64,000 nucleotides of DNA from Methanosarcina barkeri MS (GTDB lineage Archaea > Halobacteriota > Methanosarcinia > Methanosarcinales > Methanosarcinaceae). This document shows positions 45,617 to 55,171 of the stretch, in pieces. The position numbers were made by a program, and so were the translations under genes. The notes under the pieces were generated by a model that saw only the letters and a list, made by a program, of their open reading frames with translations, was not told the DNA's origin and did not search any database. Each line of letters starts with the position of its first letter. Position 1 is the first letter of the stretch. The stretch is from NCBI RefSeq assembly GCF_000970025.1, contig NZ_CP009528.1, positions 4,469,210 through 4,533,209 on the forward strand. Reading direction: 5' to 3'.

Positions 45617-47686
45617 TTAACTTGACTTATTTTCTGACCCTTCTTTTAAGTTACCAAGTTTGAATTTTTCCGTAGCTTTTTTCATTCTTTCCCCGAGTAA
45701 GGAAAGGTCACTAGCCATGTTGGCAAGTTCTGACATTGAAGCACTCTGCTCTTCGAGAGCTGCAGCAGTTTCCTGGGTTCCTGCAGCGGACTGCTCCGAA
45801 ATTGAGGAAATATCCTCCAGAGTGGAAGTGATTTCTTCAATGGATGCGGACTGCTCTTCTGTAGCAGCTGCAACATCTTCTACCATATTTGTAATTTCAT
45901 TGATTGTAGTTACAATCCCTGAAACCATTTCAACTGCGTTATTAACAGATAGCGAACCAGCCTGCACATCTTTTTTACTGGCCTCTATACTTTCCACGGT
46001 TTCACTGATACTGCCTCTTATTTCATCAATTAGACTAGAAATGTTATTAGCAGCACGGCCGGATTCGTCGGCAAGTTTTCGGACCTCATCGGCTACAACA
46101 GAAAAACCCCTGCCGTGCTCACCAGCCCGGGCAGCCTCAATTGCAGCATTCAGCGCAAGCATATTTGTCTGGTCGGCAATCCTGGTAATAAGAGTTACAA
46201 TTTCATTGATTTGTTGAGACTTGGAGTCAAGCTCCGTTATCACTTCCTTAGTTTCATCAACAGAGAAGCAAATATGGTCCATTTTTACCAAGAGTTCTCT
46301 TGAGGCATTTCCAATGTCATTGATAGTGTTATTGACAAGATTAGTATTTTTAGAAACTTTCTGGGTATTCTCCGCAATTTCCTGGATATTGTGTGTCATG
46401 TCCTGCATTGCACGAGTTATATCCACTATTTTTGTACTCTGCACTTCGGTCCCATCTGAGATTTCAGTTGCAGTGTCAGAAATTTTCCTTGAAGCTGAAG
46501 CCACTTCCTCAGAAGAAGCAGACATTTCTTCTGAAAGTGTAGAAAGGTGAACCGAAATTTCCTGAATTCCTTTTATCAGGCTACGAAGGTTTTCAACCAT
46601 CGATTTAAAAGCTTGTGAGAGTTGAGAGATTTCACTTCTCGAGTTTCCTTTAATCTCAACACTCAGATCCCCTCCAGAGATTCTGTCTGCGGCTTTAAGT
46701 AATTCATATATGGGTTTTCTATAAACATTAAGAATAACAAAAACAAGTAAAACCCCGACAAGTATTGAAAGAAAAGTAACGAGAAAGATCTTATTTATAG
46801 AATCTATTATCAGGGTGTTAAGTTTCTCTTTCTGATCGTTACTGGCAGCTTCAGCATCTTTTTTAACCTGTGCGGCTATGTTTTCCATTTTTTTTACTTC
46901 AACCGCCTTTTCCTCTTTAAGAATTTTCAGGCGATTAAAATCATTCTGGATCTGTCGAGCTCTAGTAATTATTATATTTCCACGTTCAAGATTTTCAGTT
47001 GCCCCCGTCTGCGTTTTCAGATTAGTAGTAACTTCAGTTATATTTTCCGTTCGTTGGCTGAAATTTTCCGCATATTGATTTTCGGGAGTAATTATATAAT
47101 TCTGGTATTCGTTTTGAGCTTCCATTGCAAGTATGCTGATTTTCTGGGCTTCCTGAGCATTGGATAACTTTTGCTGGAGAACTTCACCTGAAGAACCATT
47201 TCCTGCATATTGGTGATATTGAAGCATCTGATCTTGATAAATCTCATCTGCTTTTTGCAAAATAAGATCACCGTTTGAGACGATGTCGGCTCTAAGGGCC
47301 ACCTCTTCGTCTTCTGCTTTAACGTAGCTGTTAAAAGTTTCATCAAATTCGTCGGACGTTTTCAGGATAGAGTCCATATGATCTTGGTTTACAGGATCAA
47401 GGTAGCCAAGATATATTTCTTTAGAGATAGCTGCCTGGGAGGGCACAAGAGCAAGATGGTTATAAGTCTCGTTCTTATAAACCGGGTCGCCATAAATAAC
47501 ATAACTTTCCTGGGCTTGCAGAGCCCCTTGCATGTTATCCACGATGGAGGTCATGTTTTGAATGGCTCGGCTCTTTTTTTCAATATCGTTCATACCTTGA
47601 TAGCTTGTGTACCCAACAAAAAAAATCAAAACAAGAAGAAGAGCAAAGCCTACCACTAGATGCCCTATTTTTGTGTTTTTATACAT
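45617..47686 (-). CDS. Methyl-accepting chemotaxis protein
   Basis: This transmembrane receptor has a first helix just after the start (about 8-28), an extracellular helical sensing domain of about 260 residues (CHASE3-like pattern, [18 protein letters not shown]), a second helix ([20 protein letters not shown]), HAMP ([13 protein letters not shown]) and the signalling hairpin. The highly conserved tip [20 protein letters not shown] is present. An in-frame ATG at 47725 adds 13 residues, but GGGTGAGG just upstream of the ATG at 47686 favours the shorter form (about 689 residues). The ligand is unknown. It is followed by cheW. Confidence 0.92.
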   Translation of the reverse strand: MYKNTKIGHLVVGFALLLVLIFFVGYTSYQGMNDIEKKSRAIQNMTSIVDNMQGALQAQESYVIYGDPVYKNETYNHLALVPSQAAISKEIYLGYLDPVNQDHMDSILKTSDEFDETFNSYVKAEDEEVALRADIVSNGDLILQKADEIYQDQMLQYHQYAGNGSSGEVLQQKLSNAQEAQKISILAMEAQNEYQNYIITPENQYAENFSQRTENITEVTTNLKTQTGATENLERGNIIITRARQIQNDFNRLKILKEEKAVEVKKMENIAAQVKKDAEAASNDQKEKLNTLIIDSINKIFLVTFLSILVGVLLVFVILNVYRKPIYELLKAADRISGGDLSVEIKGNSRSEISQLSQAFKSMVENLRSLIKGIQEISVHLSTLSEEMSASSEEVASASRKISDTATEISDGTEVQSTKIVDITRAMQDMTHNIQEIAENTQKVSKNTNLVNNTINDIGNASRELLVKMDHICFSVDETKEVITELDSKSQQINEIVTLITRIADQTNMLALNAAIEAARAGEHGRGFSVVADEVRKLADESGRAANNISSLIDEIRGSISETVESIEASKKDVQAGSLSVNNAVEMVSGIVTTINEITNMVEDVAAATEEQSASIEEITSTLEDISSISEQSAAGTQETAAALEEQSASMSELANMASDLSLLGERMKKATEKFKLGNLKEGSENKSS

Positions 47687-47725
47687 TTTCCTCACCCTTG
47701 CCTCAGCTTCTCCACCACTATACAT

Positions 47726-48064
47726 ATCCAGTTTACATAGACTGTTAACCTATCAGTCGTAACCGCCAAGTGAAGTGAACATGCGGAAATGCTTCTATGA
47801 AGACTGCCTAATCTTCCCAACCAGTTATTCAATACAGACTATTTAAGAGTTGATAAATTTTTTGATTTATTAAAAAAGAGAATGTAATACAAAATTAAGT
47901 ACTGTGAGTTTAATCCGGTTTCACTCAATATCTCACTAGACCTCTACCGAGTCTGCCCTTTAGGCAAACGCTTTTGTATTTTCGTATATTATACTGCGAC
48001 TGTCTCTTTATTTTCCGCATATGTATTACGACTGTCTTTTTATTTTCGCATATACATTATATCT
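47726..48064. other. Intergenic with short direct repeats
   Basis: A partly repeated GCGACTGTCT(C/T)TTTATTTTC(C)GCATAT segment occurs twice at about 47995-48060, right at the 3' end of the response regulator gene. No gene is seen. Confidence 0.5.
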
Positions 48065-48439
48065 TCAAGAGTCAGTTATTGTAAGAAAATACTCGACCTG
48101 TGAGCCAAAGTCGCCAAAGTTTATAGGTTTGGCAAGAACAGCATAGCATCCGGCTTTAAGGAACTTTTCTTTACATTCAGGATCAGAGTAACCTGTGACT
48201 GCAACTACCTTTATACTCCGAGTTTCAGGGTTAAGTTTGATTTTTTGAAGCAATTCAAGGCCGTGCATTTTCGGAAGCTCCATATCAAGCAATATCAGGT
48301 CAATTTTTGCTTCATTGAGAATTTCGAGAGCTTCAAAACCATTTTTCGCCTTTTTTGGCTCATGTCCAAAGGACTTGAGTAAGTCTGCTTCAACGGTCAG
48401 ATTAAGTAAATTATCTTCAACAATAAGGATTTCAGGCAC
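48065..48439 (-). CDS. Single-domain response regulator
   Basis: This 124-residue receiver domain has acidic residues E8/D9, phospho-acceptor D52 (LLDMELP), a Thr in VVAVTGYSD and a Lys in AKPINFGD. It has no output domain, so it acts as a CheY-like or relay protein. It resembles receivers partnered with hybrid kinases more than the cheY at 49451. It is transcribed away from cheY and sits beside the chemotaxis genes. Its kinase is not evident in the window apart from CheA. Confidence 0.88.
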   Translation of the reverse strand: MPEILIVEDNLLNLTVEADLLKSFGHEPKKAKNGFEALEILNEAKIDLILLDMELPKMHGLELLQKIKLNPETRSIKVVAVTGYSDPECKEKFLKAGCYAVLAKPINFGDFGSQVEYFLTITDS

Positions 48440-48469
48440 TCAAATCTACTCCTAAGGTGGTTGCTTGAA

Positions 48470-48600
48470 GATTTTGTAAGCTGGACTTTTTGTAAATAAG
48501 ATTTTGTAAACTGGACTTTTTGTAAATAAGATTTTGTAAGCTGGACTTTTTGTAAGCGAGATTTTTTGTAAACAAGATTTTGTAAGTGAGATTTTGTCAA
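48470..48600. repeat. 30-bp tandem repeat upstream of the response regulator gene
   Basis: Units GATTTTGTAAGCTGGACTTT followed by TTGTAAATAA recur at 48470, 48500 and 48530, then decay into shorter GATTTTGTAAGTGA pieces. It lies in the leader region of the minus-strand receiver gene. Confidence 0.88.
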
Positions 48601-49450
48601 AGAAACGCTGAGTAATGAATTTTCTAATGAATTGAATTTTATAGTGAATAATAATCTTCTAATAAGGTCTGAAACAAGAAAATATGAAATGAAATATTTC
48701 CTTATATCTTCAGCATGTATACCTTAGTCCTCCCTAAACCTAGGGACAGAAAGTTATGAAAATATTACTCTATCTTCAACAGGTATACTTGATACCTGCA
48801 AATTGTTCCAAGGTTATCTTTCAATTTACAGTAATATATGAAGTTCGGGAAAATATAAATTTATTTGCAAAATTTAGATACATATATTCAATATACAAAA
48901 AGAAATAAAAATATTTTATTTAAATTTAGGTATCATTTTAGATGTCAGTGTTCAGGAAAAAAAAATTGAAATTAGTACCAGATTGAATTTAAAACAAACA
49001 GAGAAACATTTTATATATAGGAAATAATATAATTAATGTTTTATTTAAATTTGAAGATCAAAACTGGAACTCGGCTGAAGATTGAGAAAGAGCCGGTAAT
49101 TTCTGTAAATAGTTTGTTAACGTGTCAATTAACCAGAGTATTTAAATAAATTTTGATCTCTAATTTTTATAAAGATAATTAAAAAATTTAATATAGCAGG
49201 TTTCGCATATATTTTTCTACACAATTAGGATAAATATGCCTTAACAAATAAACTAGGTTGGTTACATTTGTTAACCTCAAATAATTTTTAAATTAGGTCC
49301 TTTGATTCATAGCATGACTTTGTGGAGAATATTCGGATAAGAGGCTAGATTCGGCAAAGGCAGGAATAAAGTATCAGAACATTCCAAAAAACAGAGGTGT
49401 AAATATCATCCGATATTGTCGCTTGTTCAAGAACGTAAGAAGGGAAATGC
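48601..49450. other. Long AT-rich intergenic region between divergent receivers
   Basis: About 850 bp without a supported ORF or RNA. It must hold the promoters of the minus-strand receiver gene and the plus-strand che genes. A GTATAC-containing pair (AGCATGTATACC at 48712 and ACAGGTATACTTG at 48779) is noted. Confidence 0.5.
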
Positions 49451-49816
49451 ATGGCCAGAATTATGATCGTGGACGATGCCGAATTTATGCGGATGATTAT
49501 TAAAGATATTCTTCTGATGCACGGACATGAAGTTGTTGCTGAAGTTAATGATGGGGAAGAAGCAATTCAAATTTATTTTGAAGTAAAGCCAGATATTGTG
49601 TTAATGGATATAATTATGCCAGATATGGATGGAAAAGAGGCATTGAAAAAACTTCTTATTATGGATCCTGAGGCAAAAATAGTAATGTGCTCCTCCATTG
49701 GTCAACAGGCCCTCATAACCGAATCAATGAAGATAGGAGCTATGGGCTTTATAGTAAAGCCTTTTGAGCCTGATGGAATGCTCGATGTAATAAGAAAAAT
49801 TGCTGAACCTAATTAG
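49451..49816 (+). CDS. cheY: Chemotaxis response regulator CheY
   Basis: CheY carries the signal from CheA to the motor. The 121-residue receiver has D8/D9, phospho-acceptor D53 (LMDIIMP), Ser at the switch position (CSS, 81-82) and K103 (IVKPFEP). AAGGGAAATGC precedes the ATG. It is the first of the plus-strand chemotaxis genes. Its last eight or so codons and the following sequence are part of a 108-bp tandem duplication. No archaellum genes lie in the window. Confidence 0.93.
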   Translation: MARIMIVDDAEFMRMIIKDILLMHGHEVVAEVNDGEEAIQIYFEVKPDIVLMDIIMPDMDGKEALKKLLIMDPEAKIVMCSSIGQQALITESMKIGAMGFIVKPFEPDGMLDVIRKIAEPN

Positions 49817-50007
49817 ACCTTATTTAAAGATAATGGCAAATAAGGCTATTATTGCATAAAATTGCGTTAAATGAGGCTGCATTAAATAAAGCAATTAACA
49901 AGAAAAATTGCTGAACCTAATTAGACCTTATTTAAAGATAATGGCAAATAAGGCTATTATTGCATAAAATTGCGTTAAATGAGGCTGCATTAAATAAAGC
50001 AATTAAC
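49792..50007. repeat. 108-bp perfect tandem duplication at the cheY 3' end
   Basis: Sequence 49792-49899 (starting AAGAAAAATTGCTGAACC, including the cheY stop codon) is repeated as 49900-50007. No differences were seen on reading, so the event is recent. Confidence 0.92.
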
Positions 50008-50277
50008 GCTATATTGAAAAAACAACTGAAGCTATGTAAAATCAAACAACTGAAGCTACATTAAACCTGAATTAACTTAACTGAAGCTACATTAAACTGA
50101 ATTTAACTGAAGCTACACAAATTAAGCTATGTTAAATCAGACTATTGTTAAGATTCTATTGTTAAGATTCTATTGTTAAGATTCTTAGATAGAAATTATT
50201 AGATAGAAATTATTAGATAAAGTTATTAGATAAAGCTATTATAAAATAAATATTATATTTAAAGGAAAGTGCTTGAG
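50008..50277. repeat. Short-repeat spacer between cheY and the cheB remnant
   Basis: AACTGAAGCTACATTAAA-type units occur about five times (50024-50130). TTAAGATTCTATTG then occurs three times (50150-50180), followed by TTATTAGATA(G)AA repeats. No ORF. Confidence 0.75.
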
Positions 50278-50696
50278 ATGACTATCTGCGCACTCATAGA
50301 GACGATTCTGCTTTAATTCGTAAACTCCTTTCCGATATTCTCAGTCAAGACCCAAATCTCAGAGTAGTAGGAACGGTATTCAATGGAAAGGACAGTTTTG
50401 AGAAAATTAAAAAGTTGGTGTATGATGTCGTTCTTCTAGACAATGTTATGCCTATTCTTGACGGCCTTAAGACTCTCGCTCGGATTATAAATGAGTGTCC
50501 GAATCCTGTTGTGATGATTTCAGCCCTTGGAAAAAGAGCTGAGGAAATTACACTTACAGCCTTTGAATACAGAGCAGTGAATGTAATCCAGAAGCCTGAA
50601 GGGATTCTTAGTCAGAACATGCCAGATATGGCAGAAGAAATTTGCAGAAAAATCTGTGCAGCTGTAAAAGCCAAAACAGAAGTACGGACTAAATAA
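50278..50696 (+). pseudogene. cheB: cheB remnant: frameshifted receiver domain, methylesterase domain lost
   Basis: CheB is the receptor methylesterase with a receiver domain. From ATG 50278 the start reads MTICALI, then a one-base loss at about 50299 puts the rest in another frame: DDSALIRKLLSDILSQDPNL..., VVLLDNVMPILDGLKTLARI, TAFEYRAVNVIQKPEGIL. The frame stops at 50696, and no catalytic methylesterase domain (about 190 residues) follows. The gene is therefore broken twice: frameshift and C-terminal loss. AAAGGA lies upstream of the old start. The surviving ORF from ATG 50415 lacks the receiver's acidic N terminus. Confidence 0.82.
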
Positions 50697-50933
50697 GTAT
50701 TGGGATTAAAACAGAACAGAGACTAAACAAATGCTGGGACTAAAACAGAAATAGGGACTAAATAAATATTGGAATTAAAACAGAACAGAGACTAAACAAA
50801 TGTTGGAACTAAAACAGATGTAGGGATTAAAACAGAATTGAATACGAGACTAAATCTAGAACTCAATCCCAAATTGAACTCTGTGTTGAGAAACCATCTA
50901 AAAATATGAACTTCCAGAAAGGCAGGGAAAATT
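50697..50933. repeat. Repeats between the cheB remnant and cheA
   Basis: GGGACTAAAACAGAA and AGAGACTAAACAAATG(C/T)TGG alternate about four times (50690-50860). They occupy the place where the CheB catalytic domain would be expected. Confidence 0.75.
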
Positions 50934-52634
50934 ATGGATATGTCAAAATATATGGGCATTTTCAGGGCAGAGTCAGAGAAAAACATTAAAGAGTTGAGCG
51001 ATTCCCTACTGGTACTTGAGAATAATCCTGAAAATACGGAACATATGAATACGTTATTTCGTGCAGCTCATACATTCAAAGGCATGTCTGCAACTATGGG
51101 GTTCAAACAAATTGTAGAGTTAACGCATGAAATGGAAAGTTTGATAGACAGGCTGCGCACGCGGCAAATTGTACTTAATTCTTCTTTGATTGATGTTCTC
51201 CTGGTATGTGTGGATACCCTTGAAGGGCTTGTAGAAAATATCTGTGAAAGTGAAGGAGATAAGCCCGAAAAAGGAAAAAAAGTGACAGCTAATAAATGCG
51301 AGTTCTATCCTGACGTCTACGAAGTGATAAAAACGTTAAGGGAAGTAAATGATTCTTCTGAAAAAGTCTCCATTCAAAGAATCGAAAATAAACTCCTACC
51401 TGCAAAGAAAAAAACGACAAAAGAAATCTATCAACCAGAGAAGGAAGAAAAAACCCCAGTTTATCCAAAATCGAGTCCTAAAGTGAAAATTGTTCAGAAC
51501 CCAAGAATCAGTACCGAACAGCTCGATAAATTGATGAATCTCGTGGGCGAGCTCGTAATTAACCGAAGTAGAATAAATGAGCTTACACGCAACCTGAAAT
51601 CCAAGGAGCTTGAGGTTGCACTCTCAGATTTTCATAAACTAACAAGAGAACTGCAAGACGAAGTGATAGAGGCAAGAATGGTACCTCTGGATCATATCAC
51701 CTACATCTATCCCAGAATGATTAGAGATCTTGCACGCATACAAAACAAAAAAATCGATTTTATAATCAAAGGGAAAGAACTCAAGCTCGATAGAACTATT
51801 CTCGAAGAAATCGGGGATTCCCTAGTGCACCTGTTAAGAAATGCAGTAGATCACGGAATCGAAATTCCGGAGAAGCGTGTAGAACTTGGAAAAAAAGAGA
51901 ATGGCGCTATACTGATTACAGCTTCAAGACAGGAAAATTTTGTCCTTATTAGAATAGAAGATGATGGATTTGGAATAGACACTAATGAAATCAGGAAAAT
52001 TGCATTAAAGAAAGGAATTATTTCAAGAGAAAGTGCGGAGCAGCTTCAGGAAGAGGAAGCAATGCAGCTGATCTTTACTCCAGGTCTCAGTACTTCTGAC
52101 AATGTTACCGACATCTCCGGAAGAGGAATAGGAATGGATGTTGTAAAAAACAGAGTTGAGCGCCTTGGAGGATCCGTAAAAGTCGAATCAAAGCCTGGAC
52201 TGGGTTCCAGTTTCGAATTGAAACTACCTTTAACCGTTGCGGTTTATCAGGCCATACTGGTAAGAGTTGGAAAGGAAAAATACGCAATTCCCTTCACAAG
52301 CATAGTGAAAAACATTGAATTTAGCTCGCAGGAAATCAAGCATATTAAAGGACGGGAAGTCATTTTAATAGACAATAAAATTCTTCCACTTTTTAGATTG
52401 AGAAGGCAGTTTCAGCTACCTGATGATGACGACGAGAACAATATTTTCGTAGTTCTGGTTGAAAAACACGGGCAATATATTGGAATAGTCGTGGATGAAC
52501 TGCTTGGAAAACAGGAAGTAATAGTAAAAAGCTTCAAAAGCAAGCTTCTTGGCAATACCAGAGGATTTGCAGGAGCAACAATTCTGGGCGACGGAAACGT
52601 TATTTTAATTATCGATGTCAACTCCCTGATTTGA
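50934..52634 (+). CDS. cheA: Chemotaxis histidine kinase CheA
   Basis: CheA autophosphorylates in response to receptor state. The 566-residue protein has the HPt domain with phospho-His H46 (RAAHTFKG), a short linker in place of a full P2 (about 110-190), and a dimerisation helix pair (STEQLDKLMNLVGELVINRS). The ATPase boxes are N box LLRNAVDHGIE, G1 EDDGFGID and G2 DISGRGIGMDVV, and the C-terminal CheW-like domain ends in ILGDGNVILIIDVNSL. It is shorter than bacterial CheA because P2 is reduced. cheR follows after 62 bp. It is intact and probably active even though cheB is broken. Confidence 0.95.
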   Translation: MDMSKYMGIFRAESEKNIKELSDSLLVLENNPENTEHMNTLFRAAHTFKGMSATMGFKQIVELTHEMESLIDRLRTRQIVLNSSLIDVLLVCVDTLEGLVENICESEGDKPEKGKKVTANKCEFYPDVYEVIKTLREVNDSSEKVSIQRIENKLLPAKKKTTKEIYQPEKEEKTPVYPKSSPKVKIVQNPRISTEQLDKLMNLVGELVINRSRINELTRNLKSKELEVALSDFHKLTRELQDEVIEARMVPLDHITYIYPRMIRDLARIQNKKIDFIIKGKELKLDRTILEEIGDSLVHLLRNAVDHGIEIPEKRVELGKKENGAILITASRQENFVLIRIEDDGFGIDTNEIRKIALKKGIISRESAEQLQEEEAMQLIFTPGLSTSDNVTDISGRGIGMDVVKNRVERLGGSVKVESKPGLGSSFELKLPLTVAVYQAILVRVGKEKYAIPFTSIVKNIEFSSQEIKHIKGREVILIDNKILPLFRLRRQFQLPDDDDENNIFVVLVEKHGQYIGIVVDELLGKQEVIVKSFKSKLLGNTRGFAGATILGDGNVILIIDVNSLI

Positions 52635-52696
52635 AATAAGTAAGAAACTTTAATGGAAATAAAAAAAGCCTGGATAAAAGTACTGTCGGTGAAGAA

Positions 52697-53593
52697 ATGG
52701 GTAACGGTCCAATTAGAAAGGCAAATGATAGTGAAATAAATAAAAAAACAAATAAAGAGATAAATACATGTCAAAATCTGGAAAAAGATCTGGGCTTTGA
52801 ACTGTTAAAAAGAAATATTAGTGGAAACACCGGCTTTAACTGTGAATATTATAAGGAAGCCCATTTCAGGCGTAGAATTAACGTGCGCGTTCGAGCCACC
52901 AATTCTGAGAGTTATGGAGCATATCTGAAACTTTTAAAGGAAGATCCGCAAGAGTACGAATTTCTTCTTGACGCTCTTACTGTAAATGTCAGTGAGTTTT
53001 TCCGAAATCCCGAAACCTTCAGAATAATCGAAAAAGAGGTTATTCCTTCTCTTGTTAAAAACAGATCAGGGCTATTTATCCGATCAATTCGCATCTGGAG
53101 TGCCGGTTGTGCAGCAGGGGAAGAGGCCTATTCCCTTGCTATCCTGCTACACAGGATCCTGAAAAACGACTTTAATAAGTATAGAATAAAAATTATAGGT
53201 ACGGATATTGATACTCAAAGTCTGGAAAAAGCCAAAAAAGGTATTTACAATGAAAACTCACTTAAAAATCTTGATTCAGGCACAAAAGAACGTTATTTCT
53301 TGAAACAGGGAGATAATTACCAGGTAATAGACGATTTTAAGAATATAACTCAATTTAAACGTCACGATTTGATTTCAGACCAGAGAATCGATCATTTTGA
53401 TATTATTGTCTGCCGAAATGTAATGATATATTTTAAAAAAGGAATTCAGGAACAATTACAGCTTAATTTCTACAAGGCTCTTGGAAAAGGAGGATTTTTT
53501 ATAATAGGAAAGTCCGAAACACTGCTTGGGAATGCATCAAGTCTCTTTAGACCTTACAATACAAGAGAGCGCCTGTACATAAAGGAAATATAA
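52697..53593 (+). CDS. cheR: Chemotaxis protein methyltransferase CheR
   Basis: CheR methylates receptor glutamates with SAM. In the 298-residue protein the N-terminal helical domain (about 30-125, YYKEAHFRRRINVRVRA) is followed by the Rossmann domain with IWSAGCAAGEEAYSLAI (GCAAGEE 137-143), GTDIDTQSLEKAK and CRNVMIYF (about 236). A charged N-terminal extension of about 25 residues is poorly conserved-looking. It lies between cheA and cheD. With cheB lost, methylation would have no obvious local reverse enzyme unless another cheB exists. Confidence 0.95.
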   Translation: MGNGPIRKANDSEINKKTNKEINTCQNLEKDLGFELLKRNISGNTGFNCEYYKEAHFRRRINVRVRATNSESYGAYLKLLKEDPQEYEFLLDALTVNVSEFFRNPETFRIIEKEVIPSLVKNRSGLFIRSIRIWSAGCAAGEEAYSLAILLHRILKNDFNKYRIKIIGTDIDTQSLEKAKKGIYNENSLKNLDSGTKERYFLKQGDNYQVIDDFKNITQFKRHDLISDQRIDHFDIIVCRNVMIYFKKGIQEQLQLNFYKALGKGGFFIIGKSETLLGNASSLFRPYNTRERLYIKEI

Positions 53594-53828
53594 AAAGACA
53601 TTTATGGAAAAGGTCAAGAACCTGAGGAATTTAAGCGAATACGAAGAACCTGCAAAATAATTTCAGGATACAACAATTGTAAATAAATTTTGAACATTTT
53701 TTAAACAAATTTTTTAAAGAAAGTATAAATCATTTTAAATAGTTCCTAAGCAATGTCTAAGCAGCTCCTAAAAAACTTTTAATAATTATCATAACAGAGA
53801 AATTTCTAAACCAGGAGGGTTCTTCAAG

Positions 53829-54308
53829 ACGACTAACTCAGGCGTAATTGTAGTGGGAATAGGAGCCTGTGCATTGACCAAGAGTCCAATTAAAATTAAA
53901 ACCTTCGGATTGGGCTCATGTTTAAGCATAACACTCTATGATAGGCAGGAGAGAATAGGTGGGCTTGTCCATACGATGCTTCCGAGTATAAGTGATGAAA
54001 AAATAAAAGACAACCCTTTAAAATATACTGATTCCGGTATAGAGTACCTTGCAGCTGAGATACTAAGAAAAGGCTCATCCAGAAAAAGGCTTGAAGCAAA
54101 ACTTGTCGGGGGAGCACATATGTTTGAAAATCGGAACCTGAACATAGGGAAAAGAAATATAAAATGTGCCAAAATCACCCTGGAAAAGTTTGAAATACCA
54201 ATTATAGCCGAGGATACCGGCAAAAATTATGGACGTACAGTAACTCTTGATACTTCTACTGGCGATATCCTAATAAGGACTATTTTGAGAAAAGATAAGA
54301 TAATATAA
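53829..54308 (+). CDS. cheD: Chemoreceptor deamidase CheD, start codon apparently degraded
   Basis: CheD deamidates receptor glutamines. The catalytic Cys is in TFGLGSC and the His in GLVHTMLP, both kept, with the later LVGGAHMF motif. The family N terminus ([18 protein letters not shown]) continues upstream of the first usable start, GTG at 53853. At 53829 the codon expected to be ATG reads ACG, 9 nt after a strong GGAGGG (53814-53819). So an ATG-to-ACG change is likely: translation may use ACG weakly or GTG 53853 (151 residues) with poor spacing. It is the last che gene here. Confidence 0.82.
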   Translation, partial: TTNSGVIVVGIGACALTKSPIKIKTFGLGSCLSITLYDRQERIGGLVHTMLPSISDEKIKDNPLKYTDSGIEYLAAEILRKGSSRKRLEAKLVGGAHMFENRNLNIGKRNIKCAKITLEKFEIPIIAEDTGKNYGRTVTLDTSTGDILIRTILRKDKII

Positions 54309-54828
54309 AAGAATCAATTGGTTTCTATCGTTAATCGGTTTTTATTTTTATCTACATTTCCTTATTTATTATTACGTTTTACTTATTTTTACTTTCAATC
54401 TGTTCTTACTTTCATTCATATATTCTTTCGTTTGTTTTTACTTTTAATCTGTTCTTACATTTAGTTCTTTTTACTTTTTGACATTGTTGAAGTAATATTG
54501 AGAAATGCTTTTGGATTTTTAAAGTAAATTATTTTTTCAAACTGTTTTTTCAAACTGTTCATTTTTGAATTCACTTTCGTTTCTTCATCGTTTCTCTGAA
54601 AAATTATATATTTGATATAAATATTATAATTACATTATTAGTTCCATTAATAAAGCAAAAGAAAACAAAAGTAACATAAAACTTTAAATCTGTATCTGAG
54701 GCTAGATCTAAGGTAAAGTGACACTCTGAATATACTTGAGTACACTCTTAGTACAGTTTAAGTATACTTTGAGCAATACACTAAGTGTACTTCAGGTTAA
54801 TACTACGAGTACACTTGAAGTATACATT
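54309..54828. other. Intergenic with T-rich repeats and an AGTA(T/C)AC motif cluster
   Basis: TTTTTACTTTCAATCTGTTCTTAC-like segments repeat at 54375-54480 (pyrimidine-rich, possible cheD terminator). At 54739-54828, palindromic or near-palindromic motifs cluster: GAGTACACTC, AAGTATACTT (54760-54769), AAGTGTACTT (54783-54792), GAGTACACTT and AAGTATACATT. No ORF. Confidence 0.55.
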
Positions 54829-54958
54829 GAGCCTATCCCAAAAGTCATTTCGTTCTTAATCATCAAGAATTTTCAGGATTGTTTTCATGATCAGAAACTT
54901 GATTGATTGTTCGGAATACAGGATTCAGAGAAGCAATTTTGAGTTTTGGGATCAGCTC
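54829..54958 (+). mobile_element. 130-bp MITE-like element upstream of ftr
   Basis: Terminal inverted repeats GAGCCTATCCCAAAA and TTTTGGGATCAGCTC (13 of 15 matching) bound 130 bp without an ORF. Flanking ATT on both sides may be a 3-bp target duplication. A related copy in the opposite orientation lies at 56209-56356, on the other side of ftr. Confidence 0.75.
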
Positions 54959-55171
54959 ATTAAGTATACATTAAGTACGCTTTAGATAATACTCTGAGCA
55001 CTACTTCAAAATTCTTTGAGTAACCCTTGAGTAAATACTATATTCTCAGTCATCTGTAAGATATCTGAAAAGTTATAAAAGCTTATAGAAGACGAGAAAA
55101 CAGGGAAACCAAACCTGACAACTCGCGAACTAGTTTCAAGATAGCAATAACTAAGCAAATGGGAGATTTTT

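Noticed and set aside
48397..48600. 67-codon minus-strand ORF
   Set aside because: It is made of the 30-bp tandem repeat and has no independent support.
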